From: SZUA-448 sp045593785
Lineage (GTDB): Bacteria; Bacillota; Clostridia; Lachnospirales; Lachnospiraceae
DNA: 42,094 bases
Direction of reading: 5' to 3'
Assembly: GCA_045593785.1 (NCBI GenBank)
Contig: JAZNXH010000139.1
Span: forward strand, 1 to 42,094
Position numbers and translations under genes: made by a program. Shown one piece after another: positions 25,031-33,112 of the stretch (the first letter of the stretch is position 1; every line of letters begins with the position of its first letter). The notes under the pieces were generated by a model that searched no databases, was not told the DNA's origin, and was given only the letters and a program-made list of their open reading frames with translations.

Positions 25031-26803
25031 TTATGCACTAAATTGTGCCATATACAGGCGGTAGTATGCGCCTTTCTTTGCCATGAGTTCAGCAGGAGTT
25101 CCCTGCTCTTCGATACCGCCTTTGTCAATAACAAAAATCCGATCCGCCTTCTGTATGGTAGATAAGCGGTGGGCGATAACAAATGAAGTTCTACCGGCAA
25201 GGAGCTTTTCAATTCCTTCCTGCACCATGAGTTCTGTCTTAGTATCAATACTGGAAGTTGCTTCATCCAGTATTAAGATCTTTGGCATCGATACCATGGT
25301 TCTTGCAAAGGCAAGGAGCTGGCGTTGACCAACCGAAAGACCGGCACCGCGCTCCTTAAGCTCCGTATCGTAACCCTTTTCCAGTTTCATGATAAAGTCG
25401 TGTGCATTGACTGCTTTGGCTGCGGCAACAATCTCGTCATCCGTTGCATCCAGTTTTCCGTAACGGATATTGTCTTTTACCGTTCCGGAGAAGAGGAAGT
25501 TGTCCTGGGTCATGACCCCCATCTGTTCACGAAGGCTCTCAATTGAGACGCTCTTCAGGTCATGACCGTCGATGCGGATAGTGCCACTTTGAATATCGTA
25601 GAAACGGCTGATCAGATTGACAATGGTAGTTTTTCCGGCACCGGTAGGTCCGACAAGTGCAATGGTTTCGCCCGGCTCAACATGGAAGCTTACGCGATCC
25701 AGCACATGCGTGTTCTCGTCATAGGAGAACGATACATCTTCAAAGGTGATGGCTCCCTGAACATCAGGCAGGGCAACCACATCCTCTGCGTCGGTAATTT
25801 CCGGTTCGGTATCCAGAATCTCAAAGATTCGTTCCGCTCCTGCGATATTGGTGACTAACTGGTTGTAGTAGTTACTTAAGTTTAATAAAGGCTGCCAGAA
25901 CATGGATATGTAAGTGGCAAATGCAAATATCGTTCCGATAGCAATCTCTCCGCCACCGGCAAGACGTGTGCCGGCATAGTAGAGTGCCATACTGCCAAAG
26001 CCCCAACAGAAATCTACGACGGGTCCGAAAGCATCCGCATAACGGACTGCATCGATAAAGGAACCACGGTGTTCGTTCAAAAGCACGTCAAAGGTTTCTC
26101 TGGTCTCATCTTCTGCACAGAAACTCTGGACCGCTTTCATACCGGAGATATCCTCATGGATAAAAGCGTTCAGGTTTGAACTTTTCTTACGGAATACTTG
26201 CCAGCCCTTATGTGCACGGGACTGTACGAAGTATACGCCGACTGCCATCAGCGGCAGAGTGCAGAGGGAACAGGCAGCCAGGGTCGGATGCTTGATAAAC
26301 ATAATGACCACAACAGATACAATCGTAAGAAAATCCGGAATCAGTGTGGTGACACTGTTTGACAGAACATCCTTTAAGGAATTGACATCACCGATGATAC
26401 GTGCAAGTATCTTACCGGTCGGTCGGCTGTCAAAGAAATGAAAACCGAGCGTCTGGATGTGTGTGTACAGCTCCTGGCGGATACGAAGGAGTACGTCATT
26501 AGACAGCTTTGCCATCAGGTACATACGAAGCTTAATCAGCAGAATCAGAAACAGATTCAGTACCACGGCGGCAATGCCAAGCTGCAGAAGTCCTTCGGTA
26601 TCTTTGTTTGCGATATTTACATTGATTGCCCGTTCCAGAATCAATGGATTGACCAGATTGATTCCTATGGTTGCCAGCATGATAACCAGTACAACACTGA
26701 TAATGCCGGTATAAGATACCAGATAATGGAACAGACGAAATAGCGTTATGCTTTTTTTAGAAGCAGATGACTTCTCATCCTGCTTTACTGTATTAATGGG
26801 CAT
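25031..26803 (-). CDS. ABC exporter half-transporter, catalytic-site subunit
   Basis: 590 residues: six-helix membrane domain (about 30-320) fused to an ATPase domain (about 350-585). Walker A is GPTGAGKT (385-392), Walker B ILILDE with the catalytic Glu514, and the H-loop His is 545 in IAHRLST. The signature motif is degenerate: LSVGQ (489-493) in place of LSGGQ. The other subunit, 16 nt upstream, has the opposite defect. Together they fit a heterodimeric exporter such as BmrCD, LmrCD or TM287/288, with one competent ATP site formed by this Walker B and the partner's LSGGQ. Substrate unknown; drugs or lipids are typical. Confidence 0.93.
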   Translation of the reverse strand: MPINTVKQDEKSSASKKSITLFRLFHYLVSYTGIISVVLVIMLATIGINLVNPLILERAINVNIANKDTEGLLQLGIAAVVLNLFLILLIKLRMYLMAKLSNDVLLRIRQELYTHIQTLGFHFFDSRPTGKILARIIGDVNSLKDVLSNSVTTLIPDFLTIVSVVVIMFIKHPTLAACSLCTLPLMAVGVYFVQSRAHKGWQVFRKKSSNLNAFIHEDISGMKAVQSFCAEDETRETFDVLLNEHRGSFIDAVRYADAFGPVVDFCWGFGSMALYYAGTRLAGGGEIAIGTIFAFATYISMFWQPLLNLSNYYNQLVTNIAGAERIFEILDTEPEITDAEDVVALPDVQGAITFEDVSFSYDENTHVLDRVSFHVEPGETIALVGPTGAGKTTIVNLISRFYDIQSGTIRIDGHDLKSVSIESLREQMGVMTQDNFLFSGTVKDNIRYGKLDATDDEIVAAAKAVNAHDFIMKLEKGYDTELKERGAGLSVGQRQLLAFARTMVSMPKILILDEATSSIDTKTELMVQEGIEKLLAGRTSFVIAHRLSTIQKADRIFVIDKGGIEEQGTPAELMAKKGAYYRLYMAQFSA

Positions 26804-26819
26804 GTTGCTCGCCTTCTTT

Positions 26820-28532
26820 CTATATTATTGCGCCGTATTGTGACAGATAAGTGGCATAATACAAACCTTTTTGTGTCAATAATGTATCATGTGTGCCACG
26901 TTCGGCAATTTTTCCGTCTTCGAGTACGATGATTTCATCTGCCTTTCGTACTGCAGAGATGCGGTGCGCGATGATTAGTTTGGTAATACCTTGCAACTCA
27001 TTCAGTGTCTTCTGAATCTCCTGCTCTGTCTCAGTATCCAGAGCAGAGGTAGAATCATCCAGAACCAGAATCGGAGCTTTTTTCGATAATGCACGAGCGA
27101 TGCTGATTCGTTGCTTCTGTCCACCGGACAGTCCGACGCCGCGCTCGCCGATTAAGGTATCTTCTTTATCACTCAACTTATCAACGAATTCAGAAGCCTG
27201 CGCCTGCATGAGAGAGGTATGTACATCTTCTTGTGTCAGTTTTGCCTGCATACCGAGGCGTACATTGGAATCAATGGTATCGGAAAACAGGAAGACGTCC
27301 TGCATAACAGGTGCCGTACTGCTTCTCACCTGTTCCAGTGTGAGATTACGAAGATCCACATTATCTAAGGAGACGCAGCCTTCCGTCGGATCGTAAAATC
27401 GTTGTAAAAGATTCAGTATGGTTGTTTTACCGGAACCGGTACAGCCCATGATGCCGAGCGTTTTTCCGGCTTTCAGGTCAAAGCTGATGTCTTTTAGGAT
27501 TTCTTTCTCATTCAGAGTCAATGATACATGATCAAAACGGATATGTCCTTCTACCTTGTCGAGCATTTCCGGTGTTTCGGGATCTGTGATAACGGGCACT
27601 TCCTCATAGACTTTTTTAATTCGTTTGTTGGAAGCAATTCCGGCAGCCATGCTGTTGGACAGCCAGCCAAGCATCTCAATCGGCCAGACAATGTTCATAC
27701 AGTATTCTGCAAATGCAGTCAGGGTACCGAGCGTCATCTCGCCACGGATAACTTCGAAACCGCCCAGAATAACGGCAATGACCGGCAACAGCTTGGTAAT
27801 CAGCTGAACAATCGGCTGGTAGCGGATGAACACCTTGCTCTGCTGCATATTCAATTCATAGTAACGCTTATTATGTGAAAGAAATTTGCTGATTTCAAAT
27901 TTTTCACGGGCAAAGGACTTGACCGTACGGACACCGGCAAGGTTTTCTTGTGCCACGGTGTTGAGTGTTGCATTCTCCTCGCTGATATCTTCATAAACCT
28001 TATCGAGCTTGCGTTCCATAAAAATCGCGATGGCAGCAACAATCGGAAGTGCAATCAGCGGAATCACGGCAAGCTTTGGTGACAGGCGGAAGATACAGAA
28101 CAGAATCATACCGGTGTGGATGATAACTTCCAGAACCAGCATGCTGACGTAACTTAAGACATCCCAGATGCGGTCTACGTCATCTTTTACTCGGGACATC
28201 AGTTCACCGGTATTTGTCTTGTCAAAAAATCCGACCGAGAGACTTTGCACATGGTGGAATAAATCCCGTCGGATGCAGTTGGCAATCTTGGAACCGGCAC
28301 GATCATAGTTATATTCCTTGATGTAACCAAAGATACAACGGCCAACACCAATGCCGGCAATGCCGGCGAGCAGCCATGGGAACATAGTCCATTCACCATT
28401 ACCAAGGACATCGTCAATCAAGCGCTTGGTAATCTGCGGACTGAGCATATCCAGACCGACCTGAAGTATCAGGCAGACGATGGATAGGATGTATAGATGG
28501 CTGTGTTTCAATATGTAAGTGGATAATTTCAT
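26820..28532 (-). CDS. ABC exporter half-transporter, degenerate-site subunit
   Basis: 570 residues from ATG 28532 (MKLSTYILKHSHLYILS), chosen because GGGAGGGG lies just upstream; a longer in-frame GTG start at 28640 is rejected. Six membrane helices (about 13-300) and an ATPase domain. Walker A is GCTGSGKT (363-370), the signature is a good LSGGQ (468-472), but Walker B is ILVLDD with Asp493 where the catalytic glutamate belongs. That pattern is typical of the degenerate half of heterodimeric exporters. It is the first gene of the operon, behind a leader ORF and terminator. Confidence 0.93.
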   Translation of the reverse strand: MKLSTYILKHSHLYILSIVCLILQVGLDMLSPQITKRLIDDVLGNGEWTMFPWLLAGIAGIGVGRCIFGYIKEYNYDRAGSKIANCIRRDLFHHVQSLSVGFFDKTNTGELMSRVKDDVDRIWDVLSYVSMLVLEVIIHTGMILFCIFRLSPKLAVIPLIALPIVAAIAIFMERKLDKVYEDISEENATLNTVAQENLAGVRTVKSFAREKFEISKFLSHNKRYYELNMQQSKVFIRYQPIVQLITKLLPVIAVILGGFEVIRGEMTLGTLTAFAEYCMNIVWPIEMLGWLSNSMAAGIASNKRIKKVYEEVPVITDPETPEMLDKVEGHIRFDHVSLTLNEKEILKDISFDLKAGKTLGIMGCTGSGKTTILNLLQRFYDPTEGCVSLDNVDLRNLTLEQVRSSTAPVMQDVFLFSDTIDSNVRLGMQAKLTQEDVHTSLMQAQASEFVDKLSDKEDTLIGERGVGLSGGQKQRISIARALSKKAPILVLDDSTSALDTETEQEIQKTLNELQGITKLIIAHRISAVRKADEIIVLEDGKIAERGTHDTLLTQKGLYYATYLSQYGAII

Positions 28533-28688
28533 GTCAGGAATCCCCTCCCTTAGTCTTTTCGGGGTGGCTTTGTCTTGGGAGTGTCCGACACGGCAGATGC
28601 GTTCCTTGCTGAAGGGAGACGCGAAGACGATCCGGGGCACAGGTACGGATCTTTAGTGGTAAAATTCTTTGAGAAAACACAAAGAAAT

Positions 28689-28716
28689 AAAAAAAGCCGT
28701 GGCAAGACACCACGGC
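28689..28716 (-). terminator. intrinsic terminator (attenuator) between leader ORF and ABC genes
   Basis: On the minus strand GCCGTGG (28710-28716) pairs with CCACGGC (28696-28702) around a 7-nt loop, followed by seven T residues. It lies 17 nt after the leader stop and about 157 nt before the exporter start, so it would stop transcription before the ABC genes unless disrupted. The segment ACACCATG of the leader ORF (28784-28791) can pair with CGTGGTGT (28707-28714) of the terminator's first arm and loop, a candidate antiterminator. From 28533 to 28688 I see only the exporter ribosome binding site and short inverted repeats. Confidence 0.8.
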
Positions 28717-28732
28717 ACAAGAATACAAAAGC

Positions 28733-28819
28733 CTAGTTGTTTGTACACGAGGTAGTCATTGCATATATTGCATGTTCAGTTGTCATGGTGTTCAATTGAA
28801 TCGAATCATACATAATCAT
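28733..28819 (-). CDS. 28-residue leader peptide of the ABC exporter operon
   Basis: Small ORF too short for usual gene finding. It starts at ATG 28819 after a consensus AAAGGAGG with a 7-nt spacer, about 40 nt downstream of a perfect promoter, and ends with TAG at 28733-28735. It begins MIMYDSIQLN and ends AMTTSCTNN, with several Thr and Met and a single Cys near the end; no signal peptide. Terminator and heterodimeric exporter genes follow. The layout equals that of the bmrB leader and bmrCD in Bacillus subtilis, where ribosome stalling by antibiotics prevents termination. A free signalling or toxic peptide is an alternative but less supported. Confidence 0.75.
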   Translation of the reverse strand: MIMYDSIQLNTMTTEHAIYAMTTSCTNN

Positions 28820-28863
28820 GAAGCTACCTCCTTTCAAAAAACTTAGTTTACTGTTACGGCTGC

Positions 28864-28892
28864 ATTATAGGACTGACAAATTCATTTGTCAA
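28864..28892 (-). promoter_or_regulatory. consensus promoter of the leader-ABC operon
   Basis: TTGACA (28887-28892) and TATAAT (28864-28869), both perfect, with a 17-nt spacer, on the minus strand. Such a strong promoter fits control at a later step by attenuation or by a repressor at the overlapping palindrome. Confidence 0.93.
28874..28891. promoter_or_regulatory. palindromic operator candidate
   Basis: TGACAAATTCATTTGTCA is a perfect 8-bp inverted repeat with a 2-bp centre. It covers most of the -35 and the spacer of the leader-ABC promoter. The size and place suit a dimeric MarR- or TetR-type repressor, but no such gene is in the window. Confidence 0.55.
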
Positions 28893-28911
28893 CACTTTTT
28901 TTAAAAAATAA

Positions 28912-29727
28912 CTATCGTGAATTTGCTTTTACTGTTTTCCGACGGGAAATCCGCTCCGAAGAAGCAGATTCGTCGTCAATTGGAGTTTCAATATAATCGA
29001 CATCCAAAATAGGGGAATTCACGGATTCGGAACCGGTTTCTGCAGTTGTATTTGTATAATCAGTGTGTTCTGCTTCTTCGTATTCCGTATACGGATGCTC
29101 ACTGAACATGCGGACTTCTTCGTTGATGGAGAGCATCTTCTTGTCAAGGAAGCTGACAAGGTCGGCGCACTCTTTTAACTCACGACGGATATGGGAGGGG
29201 GCTTTGCCTTCGAATTTGTAGTATATCTTATGCTCAAGGCTTGCCCAGAAGTCCATCGCGATAGTGCGGATCTGAATCTCTACTTTGGTATCCACGACAC
29301 CGCTGGAGAGAGCGACCGGAACAGCAACAATCATGTGATAACTCATGTAGCCGTTTTCCTTCGGATGCTGTATGTAGTCCTTTATCTTCAGAATCTTGAT
29401 ATCTGCCTGTTCTTCCAGCAAATCTGCAATGCGGTAGATGTCCGCTGTAAAGGAACAGATGATGCGGATGCCGGCGATGTCATTGATATAATCCATGATA
29501 TTGCGGATGTTGAGTTCGAGGTCACGTTTCCGCATCTTTTTTGCGATACTCTGCGGAGATTTGATACGGGATGTAACGTGCTCGATCGGGTTATACTGAT
29601 GAATCAGTTTGAACTCTTTGTTCCAGATATCAAGACGGGTATTCAGTTCTTTGAGTGCTGCGTCATATATAAACATGGCGCGTGCCCATTCGTCTGCTTC
29701 GTTATAAAAAATCGGTAAATCTTTCAC
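28912..29727 (-). CDS. small alarmone synthetase ((p)ppGpp synthetase, RelQ/YjbM-like)
   Basis: Transfers pyrophosphate from ATP to GTP or GDP. The RelA/SpoT synthetase domain covers about 40-200: IEHVTSRIKSPQSIAKKM, IMDYINDIAGIRIICSF (with the Mg-binding Asp), HPKENGYMSYHMIV, VEIQIRTIAMDFWASLEHK. There is no hydrolase, TGS or ACT domain. The GY(R/Q)S position is Met. A C-terminal extension of about 60 residues is acidic then basic and probably disordered; with it the protein has 271 residues against about 210 for RelQ. The start is GTG 29727 with AAAGGA. No terminator is evident before the leader-ABC promoter downstream. Confidence 0.9.
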   Translation of the reverse strand: MKDLPIFYNEADEWARAMFIYDAALKELNTRLDIWNKEFKLIHQYNPIEHVTSRIKSPQSIAKKMRKRDLELNIRNIMDYINDIAGIRIICSFTADIYRIADLLEEQADIKILKIKDYIQHPKENGYMSYHMIVAVPVALSSGVVDTKVEIQIRTIAMDFWASLEHKIYYKFEGKAPSHIRRELKECADLVSFLDKKMLSINEEVRMFSEHPYTEYEEAEHTDYTNTTAETGSESVNSPILDVDYIETPIDDESASSERISRRKTVKANSR

Positions 29728-29882
29728 TGTATTATCCTTTCGTGAAGTACTACTGTTATCATAACACCAATTTATGAACGAAGTTTGAATTCCGGGAGTT
29801 TTAATGAATTCTTAATCTTCGGTGAAATCCTGACTGGTTTTTATATGACAAAAAATTTTCACTATGTTTTATTCAGAAAGTA

Positions 29883-29891
29883 TGTTATACT
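29883..29891 (+). promoter_or_regulatory. possible extended -10 promoter before yaaR
   Basis: TGTTATACT (29883-29891) fits an extended -10; no good -35 is seen. It lies about 40 nt upstream of the yaaR-like start in the 200-nt divergent gap shared with the alarmone synthetase gene. Confidence 0.4.
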
Positions 29892-29927
29892 TACTCTGAA
29901 GTAAAAGACTTGCACGGTGACTGTGAT

Positions 29928-30368
29928 ATGGATATTAAGATTAACCAAATGCAAACGGTGAACCAAACTGAGACGAAACCGCCGGTGCAACCGTCCGACG
30001 GTTCTTTTAAGTTTACCCTGCTGAGCAATATTGAGGAGCAGGAGTTGCAGGCACGCCTGTCTGCAATGATGAAGGACATCGTGGCACAGGGCGATCATAT
30101 CAAGAAGCATATGGATATCCGCGATATGCGCCGTTACCGTGAGTTGATAAAAAGCTTCATGAACGAGATTGCAACGCATTCACATAAATTCACCAGAGAG
30201 AATTTCTTAGACCGGCGCGGACGGCATCGTGTGTACGGGATGATCCGGTTGGTGGACAAGAATCTGGACGAGCTGGCAGAGGCTTTGTTGCAGGAAGAAA
30301 AGGATGCACTGGCAATCTTGAGCAAGATTGATGAAATCTGCGGAATGTTGATTGATATCCTGACCTAA
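29928..30368 (+). CDS. YaaR-like protein (DUF327)
   Basis: 146 residues from ATG 29928 (MDIKINQMQTVNQTETKP). The domain is mostly helical with the family pattern of FKFTLLSNIEEQELQARLSAMM, RRYRELIKSFMNEIATHSHK and RHRVYGMIRLVDKNLDELAE. DUF327 proteins, YaaR in Bacillus, precede holB in many Firmicutes; the function is unknown. Here it is also directly before holB (43-nt gap). Neither yaaQ nor tmk, its usual upstream neighbours, is present. Confidence 0.82.
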   Translation: MDIKINQMQTVNQTETKPPVQPSDGSFKFTLLSNIEEQELQARLSAMMKDIVAQGDHIKKHMDIRDMRRYRELIKSFMNEIATHSHKFTRENFLDRRGRHRVYGMIRLVDKNLDELAEALLQEEKDALAILSKIDEICGMLIDILT

Positions 30369-30411
30369 AACGGTGGCAGAGATAAGTTAAGTCAATTTAG
30401 GGGATTGGAAC

Positions 30412-31440
30412 ATGGTGATAAGTGGGGAAGAGCAAAGGGAAGAACGTAAGATTTCCCTGTTCCGGGACATCTTGGGAAATGAATCCGTCGTGCGGCATTT
30501 TCAGACTGCCCTGAAACAGCGGAGTATTTCCCATGCCTATCTGCTGAACGGTGAAGACGGTTCCGGAAAGATGATGCTTGCGACAGCATTTGCAAGAGCC
30601 CTGCAGTGCGAAGAGGGCGGCATCGAAGCGTGCGGACGTTGTAAATCCTGTATGCAGGCTGCTTCCGGCAATCATCCGGATATCAGTTATGTTACTCATG
30701 AAAAATCCATCATCAGCGTGGACGATATCCGCCTTCAACTGAATGCAGAGATACAAATTAAACCATATAGTGCACCATATAAGGTGTTCATCATTGATGA
30801 GGCGGAGAAGATGAATGAGCAGGCGCAGAATGCACTGCTGAAAACATTAGAGGAACCGCCGGAATATGCAGTAATTCTGTTATTGGTAGACAATGAAAGC
30901 CTGTTGTTACAGACCATTCTGTCACGTGTGGTCCGTCTGGACACCAGACCGCTTTCTTCTAAGGTGATTTGTGATCATCTGGTGCAAAAACTTGCGATTC
31001 CGGAATATCATGCACAGCTGGCAGCAGGATTTGCCTGCGGGAATCTCGGACGGGCGTTACGGTTTGCATCTTCGTCAGAGTTTGAGGAACGAAAAGAAAC
31101 CATCCTGCATCTGCTTCGCCATTTGGATGAGATGACAAGCTCGGAGATTGTAGCGGCAGGAAAGTCGTTGATTGAAGATAAGGATGCAATTGCAGACGAA
31201 CTGGATCTGATTACTTTATGGTTTCGTGATGTGTTAATTCTAAAAGCATCACAGAAGGCAGACGAGCTGGTGTTCCGTGGAGAATTGACGGAACTGAGAA
31301 GATATGCCATGACCCGAAGTTTTGCTGCTTTGAACCGTGTGATTCAGGGAGTTGAGACAGCAAGAACCAGATTAAAAGCAAATGTGAGCACAGAGACCGT
31401 ATTAGAGTTATTGTTTCTGACCATGAAAGAAACAGAGTAA
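30412..31440 (+). CDS. holB: DNA polymerase III delta' subunit
   Basis: Clamp-loader subunit that helps place DnaN rings on DNA. 342 residues. AAA+ domain with HAYLLNGEDGSGK (Walker A 47-53), a zinc knuckle of four cysteines (Cys66, 74, 77, 80 in CEEGG..CGRCKSC), Walker B VFIIDEAEKM, sensor-1 segment LLKTLEEPPEYAVILL and SRVVRLDTRPLS. It is followed by ricT, the conserved order. The ribosome binding site is AGGGGA. Confidence 0.94.
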   Translation: MVISGEEQREERKISLFRDILGNESVVRHFQTALKQRSISHAYLLNGEDGSGKMMLATAFARALQCEEGGIEACGRCKSCMQAASGNHPDISYVTHEKSIISVDDIRLQLNAEIQIKPYSAPYKVFIIDEAEKMNEQAQNALLKTLEEPPEYAVILLLVDNESLLLQTILSRVVRLDTRPLSSKVICDHLVQKLAIPEYHAQLAAGFACGNLGRALRFASSSEFEERKETILHLLRHLDEMTSSEIVAAGKSLIEDKDAIADELDLITLWFRDVLILKASQKADELVFRGELTELRRYAMTRSFAALNRVIQGVETARTRLKANVSTETVLELLFLTMKETE

Positions 31441-31475
31441 TAAATGAACCGGGATTTTCCCGGAATGGAGGTAGT

Positions 31476-32378
31476 ATGAAGACAATTATCGGAGTTCGTT
31501 TCCGTAAAGCCGGAAAGATATATTATTTTGAGCCGAACGGGCTGGAGGTAGAAACAGGAGCACATGTTATCGTGGAGACCTCCCGCGGTGTCGAATACGG
31601 AACCGTGGTGTTAAGCCCGAGGGAAGTAGAGGACGAAGCCATTTCCTCTCCGCTCAAGCCGGTGATCCGTCTGGCAACCGAAGAGGATGACGCGACAGAA
31701 GCAGCGAACAAAGAAAAAGAAAAAGAAGCGATGGAGATCTGCAGGGAAAAGATTGCAAAGCATGAGCTTGAGATGCGACTCTTGGACTGTGAATATACTT
31801 TTGACGGAAATAAAGTGTTGTTCTATTTTACCGCAGACGGACGTGTAGACTTCAGAGAACTGGTAAAGGATCTGGCAGCTGTATTCCGTATCCGTATCGA
31901 GTTAAGACAGATTGGTGTACGGGATGAGACGAAGATTGTAGGTGGCATCGGTATTTGCGGAAGAGCTTTGTGTTGTCATACTTATCTGGCAGACTTTGCT
32001 CCGGTATCCATCCGCATGGCAAAGGAGCAGAACCTGTCTCTGAACCCGACGAAGATATCCGGAGTATGCGGCCGCCTGATGTGCTGTCTGAAAAATGAAG
32101 AAGAGGCATATGAAGAACTGAACAGCCGTCTTCCGAATATCGGAGATCATGTGACAACCAATGACGGGCTGCAAGGCGAGGTATCCGCAGTCAGCGTGCT
32201 GAAACAGATGGTAAAGGTAATTGTTACACTGGAAGATGATGTGAAGGAATCCAGAGATTACAAGGTAAGCGATCTGCAGTTTAAGCCGCGCAAGAAGAAG
32301 GAACATGTAGCAATGGATGCAGAGCTTCGTGAACTGGAACGTCTGGAGAAGAAGGAAGGAAATCATCTGGATGATTAA
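31476..32378 (+). CDS. ricT: PSP1-domain protein RicT (YaaT)
   Basis: In Bacillus RicT forms an iron-sulphur complex with RicA and RicF that stimulates RNase Y processing and supports sporulation, competence and biofilm. 300 residues. The PSP1 domain (about 60-150) is followed by two cysteine clusters, GICGRALCC and SGVCGRLMCCL, suited to iron-sulphur binding, and a charged C-terminal tail. It overlaps the next gene by 8 nt. RicA and RicF are not in the window. Confidence 0.92.
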   Translation: MKTIIGVRFRKAGKIYYFEPNGLEVETGAHVIVETSRGVEYGTVVLSPREVEDEAISSPLKPVIRLATEEDDATEAANKEKEKEAMEICREKIAKHELEMRLLDCEYTFDGNKVLFYFTADGRVDFRELVKDLAAVFRIRIELRQIGVRDETKIVGGIGICGRALCCHTYLADFAPVSIRMAKEQNLSLNPTKISGVCGRLMCCLKNEEEAYEELNSRLPNIGDHVTTNDGLQGEVSAVSVLKQMVKVIVTLEDDVKESRDYKVSDLQFKPRKKKEHVAMDAELRELERLEKKEGNHLDD

Positions 32379-33099
32379 AGACGGAGAACGTCTGGATGAT
32401 CTGCAGCTGAGCGGGTTGAAGATTTTGCAACATCCGGAAAAGTTTTGTTTTGGCATGGACGCAGTGCTACTGAGTGGATTTGCAAAAGCAAAACCGGGTG
32501 ATAAGGTGTTGGATCTTTGTACCGGAACGGGGATTGTTCCGATTCTGATGGAGGCAAAAACACCGGCGGAGCATTTTACTGCACTGGAGATACAGGAAGA
32601 AAGTGCAGACATGGCACGGCGCAGCATACAGATGAACGGACAGGATAATAAAATATCGGTAATTACCGGAGATGTTAGGGAAGCGTCGAAGCTTTTTGCT
32701 GCCGCTTCCTTTGACGTTGTAACCGTGAATCCGCCGTATATGACCGGTGGACACGGACTTGCGAATCCGGATCAGCCAAAGGCAATTGCAAGACATGAGA
32801 TTTTGTGCACTCTGGAAGATGTAATCAGGGAAAGCGCCGCTTGTCTGAAACCGGGAGGGCATCTGTTCATGGTACACCGGCCGTTCCGCCTGGGTGAAAT
32901 TATGGTAACGATGAACCGATATAAATTGGAACCAAAACGGATGCGTCTGGTGCACCCCTATGCAGACCGCGAACCGAACATGGTGCTGATTGAGGCAACC
33001 CGCGGAGGAAAACCGCGGATTACGGTGGACGCACCGTTGATTGTCTGGGATGCGCCGAATGTATACTCAAAAGAAATGCGGGAGAATTACGGATATTGA
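32371..33099 (+). CDS. tRNA N6-adenine methyltransferase (TrmN6/YabB family)
   Basis: 242 residues from ATG 32371, which overlaps the ricT stop by 8 nt, so it is translationally coupled. Class I SAM fold: motif I VLDLCTGTGIVPILM, acidic residue in TALEIQEESADMARR and the N6-adenine signature NPPY in VTVNPPYMTGG. Family members methylate A37 of tRNA1(Val) or a similar adenine. The upstream in-frame extension lies inside ricT and is rejected. Bacillus has yabA between ricT and this gene; here it is absent. Confidence 0.9.
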   Translation: MIKDGERLDDLQLSGLKILQHPEKFCFGMDAVLLSGFAKAKPGDKVLDLCTGTGIVPILMEAKTPAEHFTALEIQEESADMARRSIQMNGQDNKISVITGDVREASKLFAAASFDVVTVNPPYMTGGHGLANPDQPKAIARHEILCTLEDVIRESAACLKPGGHLFMVHRPFRLGEIMVTMNRYKLEPKRMRLVHPYADREPNMVLIEATRGGKPRITVDAPLIVWDAPNVYSKEMRENYGY

Positions 33100-33112
33100 G
33101 AAAGGATGTAGT

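Noticed and set aside
28533..28640. N-terminal extension of the first ABC subunit to GTG 28640
   Set aside because: The extra 36 residues are not membrane-like or conserved-looking, and a good ribosome binding site stands directly before ATG 28532.
30901..30920. Possible third parS at a CACGTG core
   Set aside because: Only the central hexamer matches; the flanks lack the GTTT/AAAC arms.
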